Assembly (NCBI RefSeq): GCF_900156425.1
Contig: NZ_FTNO01000001.1
Span: 1,984,001-2,048,000, forward strand
From: Haladaptatus litoreus
GTDB lineage: Archaea; Halobacteriota; Halobacteria; Halobacteriales; Haladaptataceae
Reading direction: 5' to 3'
Length of the DNA stretch: 64,000 nucleotides
Shown here: one piece after another, positions 8,632 to 17,106 of the stretch
How positions within the stretch are numbered: the stretch's first letter is position 1
Layout: the number at the start of each line of letters is the position of its first letter
Notes under the pieces: model-generated
The model's input: only the letters and a program-made list of their open reading frames with translations
Told to the model about the DNA's origin: nothing
Databases searched by the model: none
Position numbers and translations under genes: made by a program

Positions 8632-8913
8632 ATGCGACGACACGCGGAGTGGATGGCACACGCCGACGAGCGAATCGTGGAGTTTCTCGCCGACTACGGC
8701 AACCACCAACCGTCGCAGATTACCGACGGCTTGGCCGAACTCGGCCCGGAGATGGACTACCACCCGAAATACGTCGGGCGGCGCTGTCGCACCCTCGCGG
8801 CTTACGGCCTCCTACGGAACCTCGGCAACGGACTCTATCAGGTCACCGACGAGGGCAGAGCGTACCTCGCGGGCGAGTTGGACGCGAGCGAACTGACCCG
8901 AAACGACGAGTAG
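8632..8913 (+). CDS. PhiH1-repressor-like winged-helix protein
   Basis: 93 aa starting MRRHAEWMAHADERIVEFLADYGN. The pattern of a single winged helix with HQPSQITDGLAELG (recognition region), YVGRRCRTLAAYGLL and a wing NGLYQVTDEGRAYLAGELD is typical of the many small haloarchaeal regulators related to the phage PhiH repressor. The ATG at 8632 is preferred because a TATA-like stretch lies about 45-60 nt upstream and the extra upstream residues have no family-like sequence. It is next to the decayed uppP fragment. Its operator and targets are not visible. Confidence 0.8.
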   Translation: MRRHAEWMAHADERIVEFLADYGNHQPSQITDGLAELGPEMDYHPKYVGRRCRTLAAYGLLRNLGNGLYQVTDEGRAYLAGELDASELTRNDE

Positions 8914-9079
8914 GTCCGACGGATACGGCGTGGTGTGGAGTGTCCATTTCAGAGAAATAGTCGTAATCGACTATAAAAGAACTAGCAAACGACAGTCATC
9001 TGGACGGATTGGACTACTTTCGTTCGCTATTTTGTTTTCGTTCCCGTCCGCTTCGCTTTCGGTCCGAAATCGTCCTTAG

Positions 9080-9495
9080 CCGAACCTGTACCACCTGCAT
9101 CGTGGTGGGCACACCCCGGAGCGCGAATCACCCACGTTCCTTGATGCAGTATTTGTCGGGGGACTGCAAGGAATCGCCATCTTACCCGGCATTTCGCGCT
9201 CGGGGACAACCACCAGTATGCTCCTCTTCCGGAGCTTCGACGGCGGGTCGGCGTTTCGGCTGTCGTTCCTCCTTTCGATTCCTGCCGCGTTCGTCGCAGG
9301 AGCGCTGGCGGTACTGGATTCCGGCGTTCCAACGATTGCCCCATCCGCAGCGGTCGCCGCAATCGTCTCCAGTGCCGCCGTCGGCTATCTCACTATCGGC
9401 GGCCTGCTTCGGGTGGTCGAACAACTCGCATTCTGGGTGTTTGTGTCGGCCTCGGAACGCTGGCGGTGTTGGGCGGGCTTATCGTCGCGGCGTGA
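9080..9495 (+). pseudogene. remnant of undecaprenyl-diphosphatase-like gene (uppP/bacA family), truncated and frameshifted
   Basis: In one frame the sequence gives DAVFVGGLQGIAILPGISRS followed by GTTTSMLLF, the second catalytic motif (PGISRSG) of the UppP/BacA family, then three membrane helices. The N-terminal half with the first motif is missing: an in-frame TAG at 9077-9079 lies just before the homology and no start codon precedes it. Near 9425-9450 the frame breaks. A one-base deletion in a T run would restore a normal ending that stops at the TGA at 9493-9495. The gene is almost certainly dead; the intact form would recycle a polyprenyl carrier. Confidence 0.8.
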
Positions 9496-9584
9496 TTTTT
9501 CGCTCGTTCTAATGCCATCTTAACGCGAACACGGAGAGAGAGCGCCCCGAACGCTGAAATCGGAGGTCGTTGACGTTGTTCTCT

Positions 9585-10790
9585 ATGACAGCCAGTTCTG
9601 CTGTCGTGTTGGCGGCGGGGGAAGGGAAACGACTTCGACCACTGACTCGACATCGACCGAAACCGATGCTTCCTGCGGCGACTCGTCCGATACTGGAACA
9701 CGTCCTCGACGCGCTCGTGGAGGCGGGAGTGAGACGAATCCATCTCGTCGTGGGATACCGCGGAAATCGTGTGCGCGACCACTTCGGTTCGGAACATCGC
9801 GGAGTGGGAATCAACTACGTCGAACAGGACAAACAGCTCGGAAGTGGGCACGCGCTTCTCGCCGCCCGCGACGAGGTCGAGGACACATTCCTCGTCGTTG
9901 CGGGAGACAAGATAATCGACTCGAAGACCGTTTCGGATGTTCGCGATGCATTCGAGCGCGCCGACTCGACTGCTGCAGTCGGCGTCGTAGAACGCAACGA
10001 CATCGGCGAACACGATGCCGTTTTACTGGATGGAACGCGCGTTCGGAAAATTGCGGAATCGCCGGGAAACGAGCATCGTCTACTCGATTCGGGCGTCTAC
10101 GCTGTTGACGAGCGAATCTTCGACGCCATCGAAGCCACGCCGACCGTCGCGGGCGAGGTGTCGCTTCCGGACACGCTTTCCCGTCTCACCGACGTGGATG
10201 TCGAAATCCATGGTGTCCGAACCGACGGTCTGTGGGTCGATACAACCCATCCGTGGGAGTTGCTCGACCTAAACAGGGAACTGCTCGTTCACGAACGGAT
10301 GAGCGACCCGCAAAACGGAGAGCGCCGAGACGAACGCGTTTGGGTCGCGGACACTGCACGAGTTCACGATTCGGCGGTGCTTCAACCGCCGGTCGTCGTC
10401 GGTTCCGACTGTGACGTTCGTCCCGGTGCAGTCGTCGGTCCATTCGTCTCGCTCGGGCAGCATTCGATAGTCGGTTCGAACGCCGTCGTCCACCATTCCG
10501 TACTCGATAGCGACACCCGAGTTGGTGCGAATGCAACCCTCGTAGACTGTGTCACCGGCCGCAGCGTCCGTCTCGGTGCAGGATGTACGATACCCGGCGG
10601 CCCCACCGACGTTCGCTTGAACGGTAACATCTACGAAGACCAACAACTCGGCGCGCTCCTCGCTGACCGCGTCCACGTCGGAGGCAACGCAAGCTTCGAA
10701 CCGGGGACGCTCGTGGGGTCTGGCGTGCGTATCAGCACCGGAGTTTCGGTGTCTGGAACCGTAGAAGAACGGGCGACAGTCATCAATTAG
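9585..10790 (+). CDS. sugar-1-phosphate nucleotidylyltransferase with left-handed beta-helix domain (GlmU-like)
   Basis: 401 aa. The N-terminal Rossmann-like nucleotidyltransferase domain (1 to about 235) begins ASSAVVLAAGEGKRLRPLTR and has the KPMLP motif and NYVEQDKQLGSGHAL, all typical of NTP-transferases acting on glucose-1-P or GlcNAc-1-P. The second half has hexapeptide-repeat character (VVVGSDCDVRPGAVVGPFVS), so an acyltransferase activity is possible. The product would be a UDP- or dTDP-sugar for glycosylation. A TTG at 9570 is an alternative start. A glycosyltransferase follows about 300 nt downstream, which supports a surface-glycan role. Confidence 0.88.
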   Translation: MTASSAVVLAAGEGKRLRPLTRHRPKPMLPAATRPILEHVLDALVEAGVRRIHLVVGYRGNRVRDHFGSEHRGVGINYVEQDKQLGSGHALLAARDEVEDTFLVVAGDKIIDSKTVSDVRDAFERADSTAAVGVVERNDIGEHDAVLLDGTRVRKIAESPGNEHRLLDSGVYAVDERIFDAIEATPTVAGEVSLPDTLSRLTDVDVEIHGVRTDGLWVDTTHPWELLDLNRELLVHERMSDPQNGERRDERVWVADTARVHDSAVLQPPVVVGSDCDVRPGAVVGPFVSLGQHSIVGSNAVVHHSVLDSDTRVGANATLVDCVTGRSVRLGAGCTIPGGPTDVRLNGNIYEDQQLGALLADRVHVGGNASFEPGTLVGSGVRISTGVSVSGTVEERATVIN

Positions 10791-11092
10791 TGACCGCTAC
10801 CTGCCACAATTTTTATACTCGGTTCCGGAGTAGCGTCGTCTACAATCAGGTCTGAATTGGGTCGAAATCGGGTATCGAAGAGCGACTGCGGTGCAGTAGC
10901 GTGTTACATGATACGAACACAGGACGGACGAATCGGGAACCAGCGTATCGACGATGAGCAACAGGAACACGACAGCATATCACGAAACGTTCATTCGGAC
11001 GACAGTGTGCCGAGAGGACACGTATCAGGCGTCACGAGTAGCGTGTTTGCGGAACCGAAGGGGCTATAAGCGTGCTAGAACAGTCTGATGAT
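10791..11092. other. 302-nt spacer with a promoter-like box
   Basis: A TATA-like TTTTTATAC lies near 10811-10819, shortly after the nucleotidyltransferase gene, and could drive the glycosyltransferase transcript with a long (about 250 nt) leader. A 70-codon frame beginning with TTG at 10857 fills much of the spacer, but its composition gives no confidence that it is translated. No RNA gene is recognised. Confidence 0.4.
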
Positions 11093-12004
11093 ATGGCTTC
11101 CGAGCGGCCGTTTGTCTCTGTCATCATCCCCGTATACAACGACCCAAGGGGGATTCGGATGACTCTCGATGCTGTCACGAATCAGACGTATTCTTCCGAG
11201 GGGTACGAGATACTGGTCGCCGATAACGGATCTACTGACAACACCAGAGATGTCGTTCGGAAATACGCAGAACGGTTTCCCGACCTCGTTCATCTGCTGG
11301 TCGAAGACGAAGTACAAGGCCCTGCGGCCGCACGCAACGCCGCAATCCCGCAAGCGAAGGGGTCGCTGTTGGCGTTCATCGACGCCGACATGACCGTCGA
11401 GGAGACGTGGCTCGAAGACGCCGTCGCGTCGATGGAGTCGAACGATTGGGACTACATGGGCTGTAACGTCGAAATCTACATCGAAGACGGCAAGGATACG
11501 CTTACTGCAAAGTACAACCAGATTTTCGGCTTCCCGATTCGGCGGTATATCGAAGACCAGCATTTTTCCGGAACCGGTTGTCTCGTCGTTCGAGATACTG
11601 TGTTCGACGAAGTCGGCGATTTCGACGAACGACTGTTCTCCGGCGAAGACCAAGAGTTCGGCAATCGGGTGTACGACGCCGGATTCGACCAGCATTATCA
11701 GCCTGCGATTACGATGTACCATCCCGCCCGGTCGTCGCTTCCCGAACTGCTGAAAAAACATTTCCGACTGGGTCGCGGTCGTGCCCAGATGCAGCGATAC
11801 CATCCCGAACGTGTCGAAAAGCCGAGTTTGTTGAATCCGCGAAACTACCTTCCGCCGCATCCGATTCGATTTTACCAACGTGTCACATCCTCGGCATCGC
11901 TGGAGTGGCACGAACTTCTCCTTCTCTTTTTCATCGCGTACCTGAAACGCCTTTCCGCCACGGCAGGATGGGTGTACGAGCACTTTAGCGAAGACGACGG
12001 GTAG
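11093..12004 (+). CDS. family 2 glycosyltransferase
   Basis: 303 aa. A GT-A fold is clear: [16 protein letters not shown] at the N-terminus, [14 protein letters not shown], the nucleotide-sugar metal motif FIDADMTVE (DxD-like), then [20 protein letters not shown] and [16 protein letters not shown], the acceptor-side ED motif. The C-terminal part (from about 265) has one amphipathic or membrane-associated stretch ([14 protein letters not shown]). It would transfer a sugar to a lipid or protein acceptor at the inner face of the membrane. The ATG at 11093 is preferred over a GTG at 11072. Confidence 0.9.
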   Translation: MASERPFVSVIIPVYNDPRGIRMTLDAVTNQTYSSEGYEILVADNGSTDNTRDVVRKYAERFPDLVHLLVEDEVQGPAAARNAAIPQAKGSLLAFIDADMTVEETWLEDAVASMESNDWDYMGCNVEIYIEDGKDTLTAKYNQIFGFPIRRYIEDQHFSGTGCLVVRDTVFDEVGDFDERLFSGEDQEFGNRVYDAGFDQHYQPAITMYHPARSSLPELLKKHFRLGRGRAQMQRYHPERVEKPSLLNPRNYLPPHPIRFYQRVTSSASLEWHELLLLFFIAYLKRLSATAGWVYEHFSEDDG

Positions 12005-12068
12005 ACGCGAATCGCTTTCCAGCCCGGATTCAGCAAGCGACTTACGCTGTCGTGTTCAGGCTTCGACC

Positions 12069-12665
12069 ATGCGACAGTTCATCGTTCTCGGCCACGACGC
12101 CCCGACGACACCCGATTTCTCCTTGGACGACCTCGCCGGTTCGGCAGGACGACTCGACGCTCTCTGTCGATGCGTCAACAGCGCGTTTTTCCTCTCGCAC
12201 GATTTCCGTAGCGACGTGCGTCTCTTTCTCGTCCTCCAAGACGAACTGACGATTCGATTCGAAGGGAGCGAACTCCGCCGGCTCAACCCCGACGAGCGAA
12301 GCACCGCGGCCCTGATTCGGAAAGCGTTGGAAGCGAAATCGGAAGCTATCGGCCACATGGAAGCCGAGAGCACGCCCGGCGTCCACATCTCGAAGCGTGA
12401 TTTCGAGGCGGTTTTGGACACGGCCGGCAAAAACGCCACCGTCATCGAACTGCACGAGGACGGCAGTCCCGTGGTCGATGTCGAACCGCCCGAAAACCCG
12501 CTGTTCGTTCTCTCCGACCACGGCGATTTCACTGACGAGGAGGCCGACCTGCTGGCGGAACAATCAGACCAGCGCGTCCGATTAGGGTCGAAACTCCTAC
12601 ACGGAAATCACGCGATGACGGTGGCCCACAACTACCTCGACACCGCGGGATACGCCGACTACTAG
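12069..12665 (+). CDS. trmY: tRNA (pseudouridine(54)-N1)-methyltransferase TrmY
   Basis: SPOUT-class methyltransferase that uses SAM to convert pseudouridine 54 of tRNA to N1-methylpseudouridine. The 198-aa protein starts [22 protein letters not shown] and contains [37 protein letters not shown] and the C-terminal SAM-knot region [11 protein letters not shown] plus [21 protein letters not shown]. All are characteristic of archaeal TrmY. The enzyme acts on the product of Pus10, encoded nearby. Confidence 0.95.
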   Translation: MRQFIVLGHDAPTTPDFSLDDLAGSAGRLDALCRCVNSAFFLSHDFRSDVRLFLVLQDELTIRFEGSELRRLNPDERSTAALIRKALEAKSEAIGHMEAESTPGVHISKRDFEAVLDTAGKNATVIELHEDGSPVVDVEPPENPLFVLSDHGDFTDEEADLLAEQSDQRVRLGSKLLHGNHAMTVAHNYLDTAGYADY

Positions 12666-12732
12666 TCGATACCGGCGACAGACGCCATAATTCCGGAACC
12701 GTTAAAGGCGGCTATCGCCATTTCAAACGTGC

Positions 12733-12804
12733 GGGCCGGTGGGGTAGCCTGGTATCCTTCGGCCTTCGGGTGGCCGTAACCGCGATTCGAATTCGCGCCG
12801 GCCC
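12733..12804 (+). tRNA. tRNA-Pro (CGG)
   Basis: The cloverleaf has acceptor GGGCCGG/CCGGCCC, a D arm with AGCCTGGTA, anticodon stem CGGCC/GGCCG around TTCGGGT (anticodon CGG, proline) and T arm CGCGA-TTCGAAT-TCGCG. The discriminator is A (12805); CCA is not encoded. The last 20 nt (12786-12805) are repeated exactly at 12941-12960. Confidence 0.93.
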
Positions 12805-12807
12805 ACT

Positions 12808-12861
12808 TTTCCCGCAACGCAACAACGACGAACGACAGAGAGGAGTCTGCGTTGCGGGAAA
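12808..12861. repeat. 14-bp perfect inverted repeat just after tRNA-Pro
   Basis: TTTCCCGCAACGCA at 12808-12821 is exactly complementary to 12848-12861, with a 26-nt loop. It begins 3 nt after the tRNA discriminator base and lies wholly inside the interval bounded by the tRNA 3'-end repeat. It could be a tRNA-distal hairpin or an end structure of a lost mobile element. Confidence 0.8.
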
Positions 12862-12940
12862 GGGTCGCACGCGATTCGAGCCAGCAAGACGCACGCCCGC
12901 GGAACGACCGAAGGGAAGTGAGCAGGAACGTCTTGCCCAG

Positions 12941-12960
12941 TTCGAATTCGCGCCGGCCCA
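12941..12960 (+). repeat. 20-bp duplicate of the tRNA-Pro 3' end (attachment-site scar)
   Basis: This 20-mer is identical to tRNA-Pro positions 12786-12805 (T loop, T stem, 3' acceptor strand and discriminator). Integrases of archaeal viruses and plasmids commonly recombine in tRNA 3' ends and leave such direct repeats. The 155-bp spacing is too small for an element with genes, so this would be a decayed or almost fully excised insertion. No integrase is present in the window. Confidence 0.65.
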
Positions 12961-13054
12961 TTTCTACCTCACGACGCTATTTAACGAGCGACAGCGAGGA
13001 ATCCCCCAACCTGAGACACCACCGTTATCTCCCGCAGGTTCCTATCCAAACAGA

Positions 13055-13777
13055 ATGACCGAGGGAATCGACTTCGACATCGTGGAAACCGACCGCGTCG
13101 CCGAGGAACGAGATGCGGTCGTCTCGGCGGTTACGCAACACGCGGGGGAAATCGCGCGCGAACTCGCGCTCTTGCAGGGCGGCGATTACGGCCAAGCGAC
13201 CTTCGACACGAACGCCGGGGAGTGGACGGTAAAATACGAGGCCGGCGACCTCCAATACCTGCGATTCAAGGGCAAATCGGGCGGCGAAACATACGTCGTC
13301 TCGGCTAAACAACCGCCAGACCCGGACGACCTCGCGGAGGCGATGCTGGATTACGAGGCGTTCGTGCGGGCGTACAACCGCCACGTCGAATCGAAAGAGG
13401 GCGTGCTGGACGGCGTAGAAACCGACTTTCCGCCGGTTTCTACGACCGATTCTGTCGTTTCGGAGCGCGACCATATCGTCGGTCGAATCCGCGACATCGC
13501 CGACACGATTGCTGGCGAACTCCACCGATACGACGGCGTGGATTACGGCACCTTCACCACGCGAGTCAATGGCCAACGATGGGAGTTGAAACGCGAGCAC
13601 AGTTCCGTCTCCTACCTCCGCGTCGGCGGGCAGAGCGGCACCTACCTCGTTTCGCAGTACGAACCGCCGTCCGCGCCGGACGTTCGCGAACTCGCGGACG
13701 ATTTCAGGGGGTTCGTGGAGGCCTACAACGACCACGTTGACGAGTTGGAGGCCGACCTGTCGAAGGTTTCTCTCTGA
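13055..13777 (+). CDS. uncharacterised protein built of two tandem homologous modules
   Basis: 240 aa, no recognised family. Two copies of a module of about 100 residues are visible. Copy one (about 15-115) contains ERDAVVSAVTQHAGEIAREL, YLRFKGKSGGETYVVS and FVRAYNRHV. Copy two (about 130-230) contains ERDHIVGRIRDIADTIAGEL, YLRVGGQSGTYLVS and FVEAYNDHV. Each has an N-terminal helix, a beta-rich middle with a YLR-x-G-x-SG turn, and a C-terminal helix with F-V-x-A-Y-N. No signal peptide or membrane helix. The start at 13055 (MTEGIDFDIVE) precedes the first module directly. Confidence 0.8.
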   Translation: MTEGIDFDIVETDRVAEERDAVVSAVTQHAGEIARELALLQGGDYGQATFDTNAGEWTVKYEAGDLQYLRFKGKSGGETYVVSAKQPPDPDDLAEAMLDYEAFVRAYNRHVESKEGVLDGVETDFPPVSTTDSVVSERDHIVGRIRDIADTIAGELHRYDGVDYGTFTTRVNGQRWELKREHSSVSYLRVGGQSGTYLVSQYEPPSAPDVRELADDFRGFVEAYNDHVDELEADLSKVSL

Positions 13778-13854
13778 TTCGAACGGCAGAATCAGAAACG
13801 GCCGATTTTCGCCCGTTTCCGAACGAACAAGCAGACATCCACCGATTCACCGAT

Positions 13855-14559
13855 ATGGACGAACAAAAAGTCGCAATCGTCACCGCGGCGGGTCGCGGCA
13901 TCGGCGCGGAGTGCGCTCGAACACTCGCAGACGGCGGATACACGCCCGTTTTGCTATCGAAGTCCGGTTCGGCGGTCGATGTCGCGGAAGACGTGGGCGG
14001 CGTTGGATTCGAAGGGTCGGTCACCGACCCGAACGACCTCTCTGCACTCGTAGAGGCCGCGAACGAACGATACGGTCGCATCGACGCCGTAGTGAACAAC
14101 ACGGGCCACCCGGCAACTGGCGATCTGCTGGACATTTCGGACGAGGAGTGGCACGACGGACTCGACCTCGTGCTGTTGAACACGGTTCGAATGGCGCGCT
14201 TGGTCACTCCGCTCATGAAAGAGCAAAATGGCGGCGCGTTCGTGAACATCTCCACGTTTTCGGCGTTCGAACCAAGCAGTGACTTTCCGGTTTCGTCTGT
14301 TCTTCGCGCCGGACTCGGCAGTTTCACGAAACTCTACGCCGACCGATACGCAGAACACGGGATTCGAATGAACGCCGTGCTACCGGGATTTGTAGACAGC
14401 TACGAAGTGGATACCGAGACGAGAGACCGGATTCCGATGGGGCGACCCGCGACCACCTCCGAAATCGCAGACACCGTCGCATATCTTCTCTCCCCCGCGG
14501 CGAGTTACGTGACCGGGCAGAACATTCGTGTGGACGGCGGCCTTACTGACAGCGTTTGA
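13855..14559 (+). CDS. SDR-family oxidoreductase
   Basis: 234-aa short-chain dehydrogenase/reductase. The Rossmann motif is TAAGRGIG (about 12-19), the structural motif is NNTGH near residue 82, and it ends with the dinucleotide-dependent family tail (AAYLLSPAASYVTGQNIRVDGG in pattern). The usual catalytic Y-x-x-x-K is not in its standard place: the expected Tyr position reads VSSVLRAGLGSFTK, with the Lys retained but no Tyr four residues before it. Activity may therefore be altered. The substrate is unknown. Weakly linked to the genes upstream. Confidence 0.82.
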   Translation: MDEQKVAIVTAAGRGIGAECARTLADGGYTPVLLSKSGSAVDVAEDVGGVGFEGSVTDPNDLSALVEAANERYGRIDAVVNNTGHPATGDLLDISDEEWHDGLDLVLLNTVRMARLVTPLMKEQNGGAFVNISTFSAFEPSSDFPVSSVLRAGLGSFTKLYADRYAEHGIRMNAVLPGFVDSYEVDTETRDRIPMGRPATTSEIADTVAYLLSPAASYVTGQNIRVDGGLTDSV

Positions 14560-14634
14560 TTATTACAGCCCTCGTCACGTTCGAAGACCCAGACGAAACC
14601 GCCTGTTGGTTTGCCAGCAAAACTGAGACAGAAG

Positions 14635-16347
14635 TTACTCCGATTCGTTCCCCGAAGCAGTTTCGTTTTCACCGCTCTCGACAGCATCGGTTTCCGGTTC
14701 GGGCGTTGGTTCCGATTGTTCAGTCGCTGGAGACTGTTCCGTCGTCGGCGCTGGCGCTTCCGTCGCGGGTTCCGACGTTTCTTCAGGCGGTTCCGCAGTG
14801 GTTTCTGGCTGGCGCGCTGTCGTGTCCGATTGTTCCGTTTGCGGAGCGGATTCGTCCGTCGCGGCCGTCGTCTGCTCGCTCCCTCCCTGCTCTGCTGTCG
14901 TTTCGCTCGTCGTCTCGGTTCCGTCGTCCGGGCGAACTTCTTGCAAACAGGTGTCCAGATTCGGCGGTCGCTTCGAAATCGTCGGTTCGGTAGCGTTCGC
15001 TTCGAACGCGCTTATTTCAGTAATTGCGAAGCCAGCGACTCCCGCCACGTCGCCGACGTTCGATTCGTCGATTTCGGTTTGACCGCTCACCGGCCCGATT
15101 TCGTTGTAGGAAGTCGCAAGGCCGTCCGGCGCGTACCACGTCGTGCTGATAGTGATTCGTTCGAACTCGCCGGTCACCCGCGCTCGGTCGCAGGCGAAAA
15201 ATTCGATACGACTCCCTTGGTCGTCTTCCGTCGGTTCACTGTCGCCCTCTGTCGATTCGTCGCCGTTTTCCGTCGGTTCACCGTCGTTCATCGGTTGCTC
15301 GTCGTTATCTTGGTTCATTTCAAAATCGTCCGGGTTCATCCGTTGTCCGTTCAAAAACACCCTCGCGCCGCGACCGACTCTGAATCGTTCTATTTGGCCG
15401 GAAAAGCGGTAGGCATCACCGCCGCCAGCGACCGCACCGCGGACGCGGCGGCCCGAAATCCGGTCCGTCCGGTCGATGGTGACGTGGCGGTTCGCGATTG
15501 GCGCACCGCCGCTGTCTCCGGTTTTTTCTACCTGCCCCCCGACGACGAACTCGTATCGGGTCGGGTTTCGAGGGACTCCGCCGACGATGACGAGATGGTT
15601 CGGCAGGCCGCCGTTTGGCGGTTGTTCAGTTGGCGAGTTCTCCGGCGTACTTCGCTCCCGACACCACGGCCCCGCGAAGGGGTTGTCCGCGGTGAACTTC
15701 GCGGCCTGTCCGGGTGTCCGTAACGTCCGCGTATCGACGCTCACGGAGTCGATGGCGAACGGATAGGGTTCGTGTTCCGCTCGCGGATTGAGAAGCGTCG
15801 TTCCGCGAATCGGGCCGTCGAACAGCCAGTTGGTTCCGAGGCCGTCCTCGTCCCAAAAACTCGTGTGTAATCGGACGCTGCGGAAATTCCCCGTCACGCG
15901 TGCGGTAGTGCAGTTCAGAAATTCGATTGGCGTGTCCGCTTCCGGGGCGTCTCCGAGGTCGGCGGGTGCGACCCGCCGACCGTTCAGAAACACCGAAACG
16001 TCGTTCGTTCGACTCGCCGACGAAGAAACCCGGAATCGGACGATTCGGCCGGTGAACCGATAGGCGTCTCCGCCACCGGCAATCGCCCCGCTCGCGTGAG
16101 TTCCGTCGCGGGAAATCGTATCCTCGTCGTCTACGGTAACGTGGCGGCCGCTGATTGGTGCACCACCGCTCTCTTCGCTTTTTTCGAGGCGACCGCTCAC
16201 TGTCACCGCGTATTCGATGACGTTCCGCGGACTGCCACCGAAAACGACGATGTGGTTCGTCTGCTGTCCGCTCGTCCGGATTCCGCCGACGCTTACGAGG
16301 CCCGCCGTCGCCGAGAGGACGCCGCGACGACTGACGCGAGATTCCAT
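14635..16347 (-). CDS. exported protein with an internal duplication and a Thr/Glu/Pro-rich tail
   Basis: 570 aa. The N-terminus (MESRVSRRGVLSATAGLVSVGG) carries a twin-arginine motif S-R-R-G-V-L and a hydrophobic segment, so Tat export is likely. Two related domains follow. The first contains HIVVFGGSPRN, SGGAPISGRHVTV and GGGDAYRFTGRIVRFRV; the second contains HLVIVGGVPRN, SGGAPIANRHVTI and GGGDAYRFSGQIERFRV. Both end with a VFLNGxR motif. The last 120 or so residues are dense in Thr, Glu, Pro and Ser, a probable extended and glycosylated stalk. No C-terminal membrane anchor is seen. Function unknown. Confidence 0.82.
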   Translation of the reverse strand: MESRVSRRGVLSATAGLVSVGGIRTSGQQTNHIVVFGGSPRNVIEYAVTVSGRLEKSEESGGAPISGRHVTVDDEDTISRDGTHASGAIAGGGDAYRFTGRIVRFRVSSSASRTNDVSVFLNGRRVAPADLGDAPEADTPIEFLNCTTARVTGNFRSVRLHTSFWDEDGLGTNWLFDGPIRGTTLLNPRAEHEPYPFAIDSVSVDTRTLRTPGQAAKFTADNPFAGPWCRERSTPENSPTEQPPNGGLPNHLVIVGGVPRNPTRYEFVVGGQVEKTGDSGGAPIANRHVTIDRTDRISGRRVRGAVAGGGDAYRFSGQIERFRVGRGARVFLNGQRMNPDDFEMNQDNDEQPMNDGEPTENGDESTEGDSEPTEDDQGSRIEFFACDRARVTGEFERITISTTWYAPDGLATSYNEIGPVSGQTEIDESNVGDVAGVAGFAITEISAFEANATEPTISKRPPNLDTCLQEVRPDDGTETTSETTAEQGGSEQTTAATDESAPQTEQSDTTARQPETTAEPPEETSEPATEAPAPTTEQSPATEQSEPTPEPETDAVESGENETASGNESE

Positions 16348-16539
16348 GAGTCGTTCATCCAAATTCGAGATGAACCGGGATAAAACGCGAGAATCGTTCG
16401 ACCCGATGACTCGGTAGCAACGTCGGATTACTGGGTCAACGAACCGACACGGATTGGGTACGTCACACCTACCGAATCCACAGGTGACAAACGAGACGAA
16501 GACCGGAGTGCCTTTGCCGCCGGTCGAAAAGGATTCACC

Positions 16540-17106
16540 ATGGCCGAAGACGACCCACTCGCGTGGGAGACGCTCGACTCGGAAGTCGCCTACGCCTGCC
16601 CCGGCTTCGACATTCGCCACGAGGATGTTCGATTGCCTGATGGAACGAAAACAGATTTCGACTATCTCTCCGAATCCGAGAGCGTCGTCGTCCTCCCGTT
16701 CACCGAAGGTGGCGACGTCGTCGTCATCGAGGAGTGGCGACAAGCGGTGTCGCGCGTTTCGCGCGGCCTGCCCGTCGGCGGCGTCGAACCGGAAGACGAG
16801 AGCCTCGAAGCGTCAGCGCACCGGGAACTCACGGAAGAGACGGGCTACGAGGCAGACCGCGTTTCACATCTCACGACGGTCGAACCCGCGAACGGAATCG
16901 CGGATTCCGTTCTTCACTACTTCGTGGCACGCGACTGCGTTCCGTCCGGGAAACAGGAACTCGACCACAACGAAAGCATTCGCCCGTCGACGACCACGTT
17001 CGATGCCCTGAAGGAAAAAATCCAATCAGACAGCGTCTACGACGGTCGAACAGTCCTCGGTATCCTCTACTACGAGGCGTTCAGCGACCGAGCGTTCAGT
17101 GAGTAA
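16540..17106 (+). CDS. NUDIX hydrolase (ADP-ribose pyrophosphatase-like)
   Basis: 188 aa. The NUDIX box is complete: G-x5-E-x7-REL-x-EE-x-G-Y, seen as GVEPEDESLEASAHRELTEE followed by TGY (about residues 81-103). The overall layout, with a preceding VVVLPFTEGGDVVVIEEWRQ strand pair, resembles ADP-sugar diphosphatases. It would hydrolyse a nucleoside diphosphate linked to another group, with Mg2+ bound by the box glutamates. Divergent from the exported protein upstream (193-nt shared promoter region). Confidence 0.9.
   Translation: MAEDDPLAWETLDSEVAYACPGFDIRHEDVRLPDGTKTDFDYLSESESVVVLPFTEGGDVVVIEEWRQAVSRVSRGLPVGGVEPEDESLEASAHRELTEETGYEADRVSHLTTVEPANGIADSVLHYFVARDCVPSGKQELDHNESIRPSTTTFDALKEKIQSDSVYDGRTVLGILYYEAFSDRAFSE

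Noticed and set aside
9570-9584. TTG start at 9570 for the nucleotidyltransferase
   Set aside because: The ATG at 9585 puts the family start (ASSAVVLAAGEG) directly at the N-terminus; the GGAGGT at 9562-9567 is badly spaced for either start, so it does not decide.
10857-11069. 70-codon frame before the glycosyltransferase
   Set aside because: TTG start, no recognisable pattern and unusual composition; it is more likely an untranslated leader, though it cannot be excluded.
12662-12961. Open frame on the minus strand across tRNA-Pro and the scar
   Set aside because: It covers a tRNA gene antisense and a palindrome; no family resemblance, and codon use does not fit.
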